A stretch of 64,000 nt of DNA from assembly GCF_905163445.1 (NCBI RefSeq), contig NC_053197.1, positions 9,362,001 to 9,426,000 of the forward strand, given 5' to 3'. Below are positions 37,240-48,200 of the stretch, piece by piece. Under the pieces are notes generated by a model. It was not told the DNA's origin. It saw only the letters and a list, made by a program, of their open reading frames with translations, and made no database searches. Numbering within the stretch: position 1 is the stretch's first letter; each line of letters opens with the position of its first letter. This DNA comes from Pararge aegeria (lineage: Eukaryota; Arthropoda; Insecta; Lepidoptera; Nymphalidae). The translations under genes and the position numbers were made by a program.

Positions 37240-39174
37240 ATGGAGTATCAAGAACAAGAAGTTGTTTTGGCACCAAACAGAAGAGGACGTAAAAAGATAG
37301 CTGATAAATCTACATGGAAGAGAGAACTTGAGAAGTCGAAACGGTAAGATTATTATTTTATGGTTACCTTTTGTAAATAGGATAGATACCTGGTTATTTG
37401 CTGGGGATTTTTTTGCTCTATTGTTATTTATTAATGTGCCTATCTGTTTTGTTTTAGACATATGCCTAAGGGACTGCCAGTTATACCACAATGTGTACAT
37501 GGAAATTCAAAACAGGGATACAAGTGTAACGACTTAACGGTTCAAGACTACAGTAAATTTCATCGGAATTTTTATTCAACTTCAGTTAAAGTCACCCAAG
37601 ATACTTTTTTATTAAAATACTGTACAGCGCAAACTCCTAAAAAAGAAGGAAAGAGAAAATCCCAGACTATATGCTATTTTATACCAAAGCACGAAAATTT
37701 GGCTGGAAGACGCCGCGTCAAATTAATTAAGGTGTGTCAAAAAGCAATGACCACAATTCTGGGAATCTCTAGGGACAGAATTCAAAGAATTTGTAAACAG
37801 CATTTAATCACGATGGCAATGCCGAAAGAAAGAAGAGGAGGTAATAGAAAGTCCAATCTGTATTCTGATCGCACAGAATCCGTAAAATCGTTTATAAAGG
37901 GACTTGAAGCTTTGGAATCACATTATGTTAGAGGAAGATCTACTGTGCAATATCTGAGCAGCGATCTAAGTATAAAAAAATTGCATAAACTTTACAACGA
38001 TGACGCTCAGAATGTGTCAGTGAGATATGAATTTTTCCGACGTATCTTTAACAAGTACTTTAATTTGAGTTTTAAGTCTCCCGCTACAGATGCATGTTCT
38101 AAATGCATTCAATTAAAAGAAGTTATTAAAAGAGAACGCGACACAGCAAAAAAACAGCTGCAAATAGCTCAGCTTCGTATTCACAAGCTAAAGGCCAAAT
38201 GCTTTTACACTAGCCTCAAAACACAAGGCGACAACGAAATAATTTTCTCTTTTGACTGTCAAAAGAATTTGGTTTTACCAAAAGTACCAGACCAGAGTGC
38301 CTACTTTAGCCGACAATTGTATACGTATAACTTAACAGTATGTCAAGGGCCATCTCGTGGGGCTCAAAACTGTTTAAACACATTTATTTACACGTGGTTG
38401 GAAACTGAGGCAAAGAAAGGATCTAATCAGATTGCTTCGGCGGTATTTCATCGGCTAATGAATACCAATTTTGAAGACACTGTTAGTCATATTAAATTAT
38501 TTTGCGACGGTTGTGGGGGGCAAAATAAAAACTCAATCGTTTTGGGAATGTTGGCATATTGGCTAAAAACAAAAGCTCCACGTCACATCAAGAAACTTAC
38601 GCTGATATTCCCTGTAGTGGGGCATTCATTTTTGCCCCCCGACCGTGTATTTGGAAATATCGAAAGAGAAATACGTCCTTTAGAAGTCATTGTGGAACCC
38701 CAGACATATTTTGATATTTTTAAAAAGTATGGTACGGTTCTCAGACTAGGCAGCGACTTCCATTTTTATGATTGGAAATCAAGCGTTAAAAACGTACTTA
38801 AGTTACCTGGATCTTGGCACTTTCAATTTAATGCCTCTAAAAGATTCTTTTTAAGAAAGGATAAAAATAATAGAATTGCCATTAAAGGGGAACCTAATTA
38901 TGTATCTGAGGTAATAAATTATGGCAACGTTTGCAAAAGAGGCAAATCATTCGAAAATATTGTGCCCGTTATGATGAATGTTGGAGTTCCAGTAAAACCA
39001 GTAAAGTTAAATGATGTGCGAAATCTTTTGAAAAAACATTTCGGTGAAGATTGGGCTTCTTACGATTATTTACAATATTACAATTTTCTTCAAGAAGAAC
39101 CAAATGAGACTGTTATAGAAGAGACTGATAATGAAGAAACCATAATACACGAAGAAATAGACTTAAGAGTGTAA
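37240..39174 (+). CDS. Putative DDD/E transposase of the nested element
   Basis: Two exons, 37240-37343 and 37458-39174, join in frame to 606 residues with no lesion. The N-terminus is basic (RRGRKKIADKSTWKRELEKS), then a region around residues 90-135 resembling a DNA-binding helix domain (KVCQKAMTTILGISRDRIQR), and a CxxC pair at DACSKCIQLKE followed by a coiled helix. The core looks like an RNase H fold: Asp301 in IIFSFDCQKNL, Asp385 in KLFCDGCGGQNKN, and Asp430 with Glu437 in GHSFLPPDRVFGNIE. The last 40 residues are acidic. The motif pair DGCGGQNKN and GHSF-PPDRVFG occurs in a widespread set of unnamed arthropod proteins (I believe Pfam DUF7869). Placement inside terminal repeats argues for transposase. 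Function untested. Confidence 0.82.
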
Positions 39175-39233
39175 TAATAGATAAAAATTGTAATTTCTTA
39201 AGAGTAGAGGAAAATAGAAGCTTATATTTGATT

Positions 39234-39503
39234 ATTTCAAAACTGCCTATGTTGATTGCATACAACTGCAAAACTATCTATGTTAAAAAATCTTTTGCAA
39301 AACTAGCTATGTTTAATTTTAAAATGCAAATTAAATGATTATTATGAAAGAGTGATTTTATTTGCTAACATAATTTAATTCGATGTGCTACTAAGTTCAT
39401 GTAATACACAAAAAAATGCATCTTAATATCGTAATTTTAAGTCTAAACATTTTAATTAGTTTTCTCAATTAATTGCTGCATAAACTTAACGGGGTTTGAA
39501 AGT
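39234..39503 (+). repeat. Subterminal motif array, right end of nested transposon
   Basis: Copies at 39234-39253 (tttcaaaactgcctatgtt), 39262-39284 (actgcaaaactatctatgtt) and 39290-39313 (cttttgcaaaactagctatg), plus a reversed one in the terminal repeat at 39482-39503. Same motif as the left array. Confidence 0.78.
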
Positions 39504-40049
39504 GGACTACTCAATTCATCTACGATTGCTACATTCATACCATACCCTGTGCATCCACCAGCGCCATTGTGGAGGATTTTTGAACTGTTATTTAGCGCAG
39601 TGTCAGGACACTTTTTCAACTTTTCTCCCATATAAGATGACTCTCCTTACCTCTACCCTCCATAGTTGAGGGATAGCTCAAGCTGGTCAGTAATATTTGT
39701 TTTGATTTTTTTTTTAACACAGATGACGTCAAACGCGTATAACCGCTTTTCGACTTTCGTTGGGAGTTAACCACAGATTAAAAATACAAATATTTTTTAA
39801 ATCTGGTTCAATCAATTTTGTTTGTTGATTTAAAATTATAAATAATTATTATTTATTATACCCAAAAAAACACACCAAAACTGACGGTTCAGGAGGTATT
39901 TGCAAAATACCCGAAATTAACGTTGACAAAGTCGCGCGCAAAAGCTAGTTAAAAATATTTTATTGGTATAAACTGTTACTGCAACTTTAACATTGCAATC
40001 AATAAGATCGATAACGTGTGTGTGGGGAACTTAAAACAACTGACTTAAA

Positions 40050-40665
40050 GTTTTTTTATAGTAGAATCTCATAACATCAGGCAATCCATTATATTGACTG
40101 ACGCCTTAAGCTATGTTCAAGCGCTTCAGGCAAAATCTTTTCGAAGCAAAGCTCTTATCTCCATCATCTTTCAGATTAGGGAAGTCCTATGCTCTTGCCA
40201 GCAAAAAGACCTGTCTGTCTTTGGCGTGGATACCAGGTCACATGGGTATAAAAGGTAATGAAACTGTTGTTGATGTGTGTACGAAACTTGCCATTGGGAT
40301 GGGTATAGTCCATTTTAAAAACTTCCCCCAGGATCTACGTTTTCTCGCAAATACTCACCTTCGGGATTCGAATGCGGATTGAATCGAAGACTAAAAGGCA
40401 AATTCTATTTCTCAGTTTAACCAGATATACGAGTACCACGCAAAGCGTGGTTCTTTATGTTCCGTTATATCAATCATTGGGTGTCGTCCACAATATGCCT
40501 GCACTCCAGTACATCTCAGTAAATTGAGAACAAGGGATCACTCCATGTGTGAACGCGGTCTTGGCGAAGGATCGGTCGCTCATATGTTGTTTTCCTGCCC
40601 GAAACTCCTTCATAAGCTTTACGACGTCCTTCATCCTACTATTGTAATCTATTAAATGTCCAAAG
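40050..40665 (+). mobile_element. Decayed I-type LINE, RNase H and C-terminal remnant
   Basis: Fragments read LTDALSYVQALQAKSF, then LAWIPGHMGIKGNETVVD in the frame 40113-40382, matching the FTDSMSALQAL and WVPGHTGISGNERAD motifs of the LINE at 30826-36554. Further on, PVHLSKLRTRDHSMCERG and SVAHMLFSCPK correspond to the C-terminal Cys/His segment of the same ORF2. Frame changes throughout. It lies on the opposite strand to the intact relative. Confidence 0.8.
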
Positions 40666-40865
40666 TTGTCTATTGCTGGTTTTTAGTCGCTATGCAAAAT
40701 TTGTTTGTAAATATATTCAATCCAACAAAATCGAAAATTAAGCTCTAAATATCTTATTATGATTAATAATAAAAAAAATCTTTGAGTTATAACACTATTC
40801 AAAGATCAAGTGTGGTCTTACTAACTGCTAACTACTGGATTTATAAAAAAACATTGTGCTATATT

Positions 40866-41046
40866 TATATAATGTTTATTTTTTGACAATCTCTCTTGTG
40901 TTGAGTTTCTTGCCGGCTTCTTCTCGGTAGAATCTGCCTTCCGAACCGGTGGTAGAGTCACTACACACGGACAGACTTGACGTTTCAAAAGTGCTTGTAT
41001 TAGGCCTACTTGAAATAAATGAATTTTGAATTTTTGAATTTTTTTT
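40866..41046 (+). repeat. LINE 3'-tail repeat (TTGAAATAAAT family), copy 2
   Basis: Includes gagtttcttgccggcttctt, ggtagaatctgccttccgaa, ttgacgtttcaaaagtgctt and cctacttgaaataaatgaat, ending in a (ttttgaa)n tail. Confidence 0.75.
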
Positions 41047-41302
41047 GAATTTTGTGGTTTTTCCAAGTATACGTGACATTGGCGAAATACAACGTGCTGA
41101 TTTGTTATACCTAAAAGCCAAAAAAAAGAAGAAGAAGAAGATACTAGCGGAACCCAGCGCCATCTGTCGGGCTAATTTGTGAATCTAAACCATCCAGGGC
41201 GACACTCCAACGTATACTAAAAAAATCATTAAAATCGGTCCAGCCGTCTAGGAAGAGTTCAGTGACATACACACGCACACAAGAAATATATATATAAGAC
41301 TA

Positions 41303-41820
41303 GCTGTTGCCCGCGACTTCGTCTGCGTTTGTTTTTTGATGTGGCATTAAATTGCTGCTGTCCGCTGAAGAGTTCTGTCGTCTATCTCCAACTACAGTTT
41401 GGGCACACAATTAAACACATATACCTGTATAGTACAAAAATAATTATTTAAATCGGTTCTAATTTGTCGGAGTTATGATGTTAAATCGTCAAACACTCAT
41501 CCCCTCTCCCAAAGGAACCGAGCTTAATGACGGGATAAAAAGTATCCTATATTACTTCTAACACTTCCAAGAATCTATATATATCATATTTACATTCTCC
41601 GTGGAAAAATACATGGTCATACCAGTTTTTATGACAATCGGTTGAACGGGGCGGAAGTCGATACTTGACAGCGCCGCCTGGTGGGGAGTTACATCAATGG
41701 GCATAGCATATAAACCTTCTCCGTGAAAAAATACATAAGCATACCAATTTTCATAATGATCGGTCAAATAGTTTCTGAGTTTATCGATGACATATATACA
41801 AACATCCTCTTTTATATATA
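41303..41820 (+). repeat. Interspersed repeat (CCCGCGACTTC family), copy 2, and trailing duplicated blocks
   Basis: 41303-41575 matches the copy at 17436-17860. It is followed by two related blocks, ttctccgtggaaaaatacat near 41597 and ttctccgtgaaaaaatacat near 41718, each trailed by a cata-ccaattttcat-like run, an internal direct duplication about 121 bases apart. The end is a tatata-rich tract at 41810-41835. Non-coding. Confidence 0.6.
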
Positions 41821-42237
41821 TAGATATATATTATACTGAAAATGAACTAACATCTGCGCGACCAAGGAGAATTGCTCGACGCAGCGTAGTTCAACCGTGT
41901 ATCCTAGTCCCGGTCTATGGCTACCCTCCATATCCCGGTCTTAAAAAAAGTATTGTGATCTGTGGTATAGTCACAACTTTCAACTGACAGTTTTGCGAAA
42001 ATCGTGCTTCTGTCAATAATTTTAATAAAATAATCACATCAATCTTGTGAATTTCAGATGAAGTAAAAACAAAAGATCGCTCAGTAACTAGAACATTCGC
42101 TTCACTCTACTTCAACTAGTTTTTATGTGTCAAGTAAGCAAGGGTTGAAGAGTATACAAACTGTTGTGGAAACGCAGTGAATATATGTTGTGCATTACTA
42201 ACTACTGTTTTCCACCTATAGGGTGAAGATCCGAAAG

Positions 42238-45200
42238 ATGTCAGTACCGCCCTTGGATTTCAGTGTCCCGCCGCCTCATTTCGGAGTCGCTCCGCCGAGC
42301 CATACTGGTATTCCGGTCTTGAACTCTACGCCTGCACATATGTATATCCATCCACCGCCATTTTTGCCGCCAGTCCATCCTGTGGACGTACCGCCGCCAA
42401 CCTACGTGAATATATCCGCGCCAGTTAATATTCCTCCGCCCACGCCGGCCTTCCCACCTCCTGTTTTATATCCTCCCCCAAGTATACCAACAAATTATAC
42501 CTATCGACAAACTAATCAATATACATTAAGAACGTCTTCAACGTCGTCAGTATCTGGCAGCAGCTATGCAATGCCAAAAACTGTCCCTAGTGCACCAGAT
42601 TTTAATTATTATAACAAAGACATCAAAAGTGTCAGGGATTATGCATTTAATCAATATGGTAAAAGTTGTATTAGAAGTTCAAGGGAGTCTTCATCATCAA
42701 GCTCTAGGTACTCTGTGAGTCGTGAAAGGGATAGGGCTCAATATGAGAGGGACAGCAGATATGATAGAGATAGGATGCAACCACCCAGATCAAGTCGAAG
42801 CCCAAGTAGTAGTAGCATTAGATACAGCCGGAGCCCATCTAGATACCACAGAGATAAAGAGGAGCAATACCGCAGAGAGAAATATGCTGAAAAGAGATAT
42901 GAGTATGAGTGCAGAAAACGGGACTATGAAAGACTTAGGAGTCCATCAAGTAATAGAGATCATAGGAGTAAAAGTCGCAGCTATGACAGTCACGATGATA
43001 GGGCAAGATTCAAATCACCAGACAGACATAGATATCACTCACGTCATAGGGAAGTGTCATCATCTCATTCACAAAGTCGTTCAAGGGAGCTATCACCAAG
43101 AGCTTCCAGAGATTCAATGCCACCAAAAAGTGTCAGTGATCGGGAAAAAATATTAAGTGATTTTAGGTAAGAATTTACACCCGATTTTATTAATAACCCA
43201 CAGCATTAATATTATAATTAACAATTTTAATTGAAATAATTTCTGTTACTCTTCATCAATAAAATTGTACACACCAATATTCTTGAAATTGGATTGGTAG
43301 TTTTGAGTTCAGCATATTCAAACATAATATAAGCTCTTCAAATGATTGGTAAAGATAAATGTTATGTTATTGATTCAAATTCAAATACAAATCTTTATTT
43401 GTGTGATTGCAGGTTAACAAATTTGATCTTAAATAAAACATAACATGTTCCGTGCTACAATCTGCCATTCTATGGCATGCCAATTATAATAACACCTTTA
43501 TTATAAAATGAAAAATAAGTATCAAAACTGTGAAATTAAATAACAATGTCAAATTAAAATTAAAATTAATTTGAACCAAAATATAAACCTAGAAACACAA
43601 TAATCTATACCTTAAATTTTAGATATTTTGTCTACTGAATAATATTATTATATGATTTTAATTTGTAATTAAAGTCCATACTTTTTGAGGGGGGTATTAC
43701 TATCAGTTTACGCACACTGAGTGATTCTCCATCTTAAAATGTCACTTTTTTTATTCTTTATTGCTTTTATAAGTGAATATAAATAGACAAATGTTGAGAA
43801 AAAACACTATTTTTTACACATGATATTTATAAATCTCTTTTTATTATTTAAACTAATTAAAAAATAGTTTACAAAAGTTCTGTCTTGGACGTCCGTGTGT
43901 CAGTATGTGCGGATCCCGTATCTAGTAGTCACAATAACGAGTGAAATACTTCACGTATCAAGTTGGTTTTTTTTATAGGCTTTAGTATTTTGAGGAATAG
44001 AAGCCTATTACTTTTCACGGTATAATTAGATGTAGTTTAATTATTATTTACATATAATCTCAATTTTATTGTAATGAATGAGATTTTGAGGAGTGCACTT
44101 TTATAACTATTTTAAAAATAGACAATTAAATCCATAATCAATCCTTAATATACATGCAGGGTAAGGGTAAAATATGAAGTCTTAAAGATTGGTTGCCATT
44201 ATCCAAAAAATGTGCCCTGACACATTTCTTTTAAGCTCAAAAAAATTTACATGGGATACTACTAAAAATGGGATTTTCCACTTTGTAGGAAGAACTACTG
44301 CAGAACTTCAGAGGACTTTATAAAAAAGATAGAGCAATGGTCAAAGGAGCACAATTCTGATGAAGAGGAAGTAAGATGCATTCATTTATAAAATTTAAAC
44401 ATTTTTCTGTTTAGATTTCTTTTATGCTTCCACGATAATTAAATGATTGTGTGATTAAAAAGTTGAATGAAGTGAGTCAAGTTAGTTATGCTTACTTGTT
44501 CATAAAAATATTCATCAGTCATCTTAGTACCCATAATACAAGCTACACTTACTTTGGGGATAAATGGCAATGTGTGTAATGAATATTTTTATGAAAAATA
44601 TACATATACAGATAAACACCCATACACTGAAAACATTCATGCTCATCACACAAACATTTTCCAACACTGCACCAATCAGCCGTCAAATGGGGTGTTGATA
44701 TCTTAAGTTGTTGGAAAATACTGTGGTTGTGCAAAAATCATTTTACAATTCAGTTATTTGTTTGTGAAATATTAAACTTTTTTGTTTTTATAATTTTGTG
44801 ACAGTCATGTGTCTGTGCGTCCTGCCAGCTAAATTGTTGGCACTCAGTAACCTATCGAACAATGGGTAATCAGTAGTAAGCTGTGATCTTAATAGACATG
44901 AGTGTTAAATGATGTGCTTTATATAAAGACAACTGGTTAGCAATTTGTTGGAAAAGTAAGTAAATCAGTCTGCAGGTATGAGTGCAGTCATGATGACATA
45001 GTTGTTGAATAAGAAAAAGATACTTTAGGAGTTATTTTTAAAAGAAAAAGTCAAAAAGATAACATTAATATTTTAGAACACCAAAATGTGGTACAGAAGT
45101 TCACCAGCTGAGCTTTATTATAATACTTTGGAAGAAGGTGCAGGTGTGGAACAGACAAAAAAGTTAGAGAAAATTTGTGAGAAATTCTTGAAAACCCTCA

Positions 45201-48200
45201 TTGAACGAGGAAGAAATGCTAGACCTGTTGAAGATGAACTACCCCCTTTAAAGCCGCCAAAAGCAAAAATGTGTAGACACAGATGTGAGTTTGCTTAAAT
45301 ATTTCTATATTTCTCTTTTGAGTTTTGTGCATTTTTAACATAAGCAATTAACAATAGCTTGCTTTAACGGTAAAGGAAAATATCTCAATGCCTAACCAAT
45401 CATGCTGAAAATTGGCACATATATATCTTGGAATCTGGATGGATTATTTTACCCTACATATGTTTTAGCACAAGAGATGAGTCAATCAGTAAAAAAAACT
45501 AAAATCAAAAGAAAATATAACTCAAGGCTCTGCGATTGTACAATCTGAACCTTCAATGTTTTGTTTATAACTTATGTTTATTTTCGTAGTGGAGGAAAAT
45601 GCCTCGTCGTCTTCATCAGACAGTGAAGAGAGCATTGATGAAGACGGGTTGCACGGCTACACTGATAGAATAATGCTGGAGTTGCAGAGAAAACAGAGCC
45701 ATCCTCGGCGGTTGCATCCAGAATTATGGTGAGCACTGTTTTTTTTGTAGTATATATTAACAGACCAAGCAGATGGCCCACCTGATAGTAGGTGGAAAAC
45801 CATCACCTATTAACAGAGCAAAACAGGGCATAGGAGAAATATATTCTGCAAGGGTCAGCTCAGGGCTCGGAAACAGGAAAAAAATGCAAACCGGTTTCGG
45901 CCATTAAACGTCGTTTTTTTAATCGGTTAAACAGAGAAACCGGTTTCATTTCATCGAATAAAATTATTATCCTGCTGATAAGTTCCAAATCCGGCCAAAA
46001 TGTTATCTATTTTATCCCTTTTGTGTCATCAACTCTAGGTTCAACAACTCCGGCGAGATGAACGGAGGACCGCTTTGTCGCTGCAGTGCGCGAGCTCGTC
46101 GCAACGGTATACGACATGGAGTGTACACGGGGGAACAACAATTCCCCAAGTGTATCCCAACGCAAAGCAATATTGAGAAACTGTATCATTATCGGTAAGT
46201 TTCATAGCATTTTATTGTACCCGTTCTTTTATTCTTCATCATATCAAGTTAATAAGTTCCAAATACCAAGGTCTTATGCCGCTTGGGTTCAGCGGCTACC
46301 TGCGACTCGTTTGATGTCATCTGTCCAACACGTCGGCTGTCTACCAAAGCTGCGTTTGCTGTTGTGAGGTCGCTTTTCTAGCACTTTGGGCCCCCAACGT
46401 CCATCGGTTTGATGGTGCAGCTTCGCGACCGGCCAAATTGACCAAAGTCAAAGTCAAATATTTCTATATTCAAATAGGCACATAGATGGCACTTTTGATG
46501 CGTACATTACATGTAATATGTGACATAGAAATGAGTTGATGGCGATAACCTAAACTCGTCAACTTAAAACTAAAGCTACGAGGGTTCCAAACGCGCCCTG
46601 GTTTGAGAAGAAGCCCACAACAAACTTAGACGTTTTTTTTTTGTTATCACCATCTCACATCGTCATATAAAACTATTAAAGAAGCCACCTGGTTAGAGAA
46701 ATAATTTACACCCAAGAATTTTTATTGTAGACGTTGGTCTTAATACTATTATAGGACATTTCTATAAGCTTACATTTAATACAATCTTTAAACCTATGTT
46801 GCTCATTCTCGTTCTACGGATCTCCTCAATCCTGATTTGTTTACGTAAAGTGCTTAAACGCGCCTTTCAGAATTTCGGCAGATTCTAATGTTAAAAAGCT
46901 CGAAAGGTCCGATCAACATTTTGGTCTCAAAGTTCTATGCTGTGAATACCATCATCGGTTGAAATAATAGTGATATATTTTAAAATAGCAAACCTTCAAA
47001 ATTTTTGTCTTTTCTTGAAAGCAAAATTAACAGCAGATGTTATCCAATTACACTTTTAATTTCTGTTACATGCTTGAATCAGAAATATATCATGAAAAGT
47101 AATAAGGGCATAAATATATTTCAGAATTACAGTGTCACCACCAACAAACTTTCTAATTAAAGCGCCCACAATAATAGGTCACGACGAGCACGAATTCCTA
47201 TTCTCTGGGTTTTCAATGTTTTCACATTACAAACTCAAAAAGCTACCAAAATGCAAAGTGATACGGTTCAATATCGAATACACGATATTGTATGTTGAAG
47301 AACCGCCGCCTCAGAACTTCACCGTGCAAGAATTAGATTTGTTCGGTGAGTAGATATTTTTTTATTAGAATTCTGAATCTTAAGATTTCTTTACAATTCT
47401 GTAAGCCCTCATTTATAACCATATTCTATATCTATGCTATAAAATATATTTTTGAGCTAATTCCGTTGTATATACAATTTAAAACAAACTCAGTACAACA
47501 CAGCATTGCAAATTTTATGTTCTTTTTTTTGCTAAGAAATATTTAGCCGATTATAGAATATTTTGAATAAAGACCATATGAAGGTAAAATTTTAAATCCA
47601 ACGACAACAGATTCACTCTATACAGCAGATGCTACCATGATCATACCATACCTTCAGTTTTAATTTTGTCAAGTAAAGCTTTGATAGTTTTGTACCTCGA
47701 CAGTCTGAAGCTTTAATTGTTTGTATCAGCAATCGATTAATAGGTTTATGCTTGTCTGCCATCTTAAAAATAAATAAATAAACCCGGTAAACCAGGTAAT
47801 ATTCAAAGCACTTAAAAAGCTTATAGTATCAAACGTGTGTACACTCAATTTAATATTAAATATTTTAAACATTTCAGAGGAGTTTCTATTCAAAGAGTTA
47901 TTGGAGTTGGTGGACTTAGATTTGGGCAAGGCTACAGAAGATTCTTGTTCGCAATTCCACTTTATGCCGCGATTTGTACGATATCTTCCCGAAGGTGGAT
48001 GTGAGGTATGTATTATGTACTTTATTTTAGTGACTTAGGTGATTTGATACCAATTTTATTAAGTTATGGCTTCGATTCTCTTTTCATTTAAAATTATTAA
48101 ATTTAAAGGAAAGCATTTTAAAGTGTAAAGGACCTCTATTGAGTCAAGAGCTTTTTGCGTCCGGAAAAGTATTATCGCCTTGCTTATTTCTGCTAGCAAA

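Larger units (their letters stand above)
36872..39512 (+). mobile_element. Nested DNA transposon, AATT target, possibly Sola-like
   Basis: 2641 bp with 19-bp terminal inverted repeats: left gagtagtccacttgcaaac, right (reversed) gagtagtccactttcaaac, one mismatch. It is flanked by aatt at 36868-36871 and 39513-39516. Removing the element and one aatt gives ttcaattcatctacg, exactly as in the uninterrupted MITE at 27331-27748. It encodes one spliced transposase-like gene (37240-39174) and carries repeated internal motifs near both ends. A 4-bp duplication with a DDD/E enzyme recalls the Sola superfamily, but that placement is inference. Confidence 0.9.
36598..39664. mobile_element. hAT-like MITE, copy split by a nested transposon
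   Basis: Outer termini tatggagggtagaggtaagg (36598) and ctctaccctccata (to 39664), flanked by gttaaggg (36590-36597) and gttgaggg (39665-39672), an 8-bp duplication with one difference. Only 36598-36871 and 39513-39664 belong to this element; they correspond in reverse orientation to the uninterrupted copy at 27331-27748. The interval 36872-39512 is a later insertion. It lies 28 bp beyond the target duplication of the neighbouring LINE. Confidence 0.93.

Noticed and set aside
42223..42237. Upstream start for Drosha at 42223
   Set aside because: The codon is GTG and lies just after a likely 5'-UTR splice acceptor; the first ATG at 42238 gives the expected Pro-rich N-terminus.
42722..43156. 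144-codon frame inside Drosha exon 1
   Set aside because: Out-of-frame reading of the Arg/Ser-rich region, which is spliced in the other frame into a complete Drosha.
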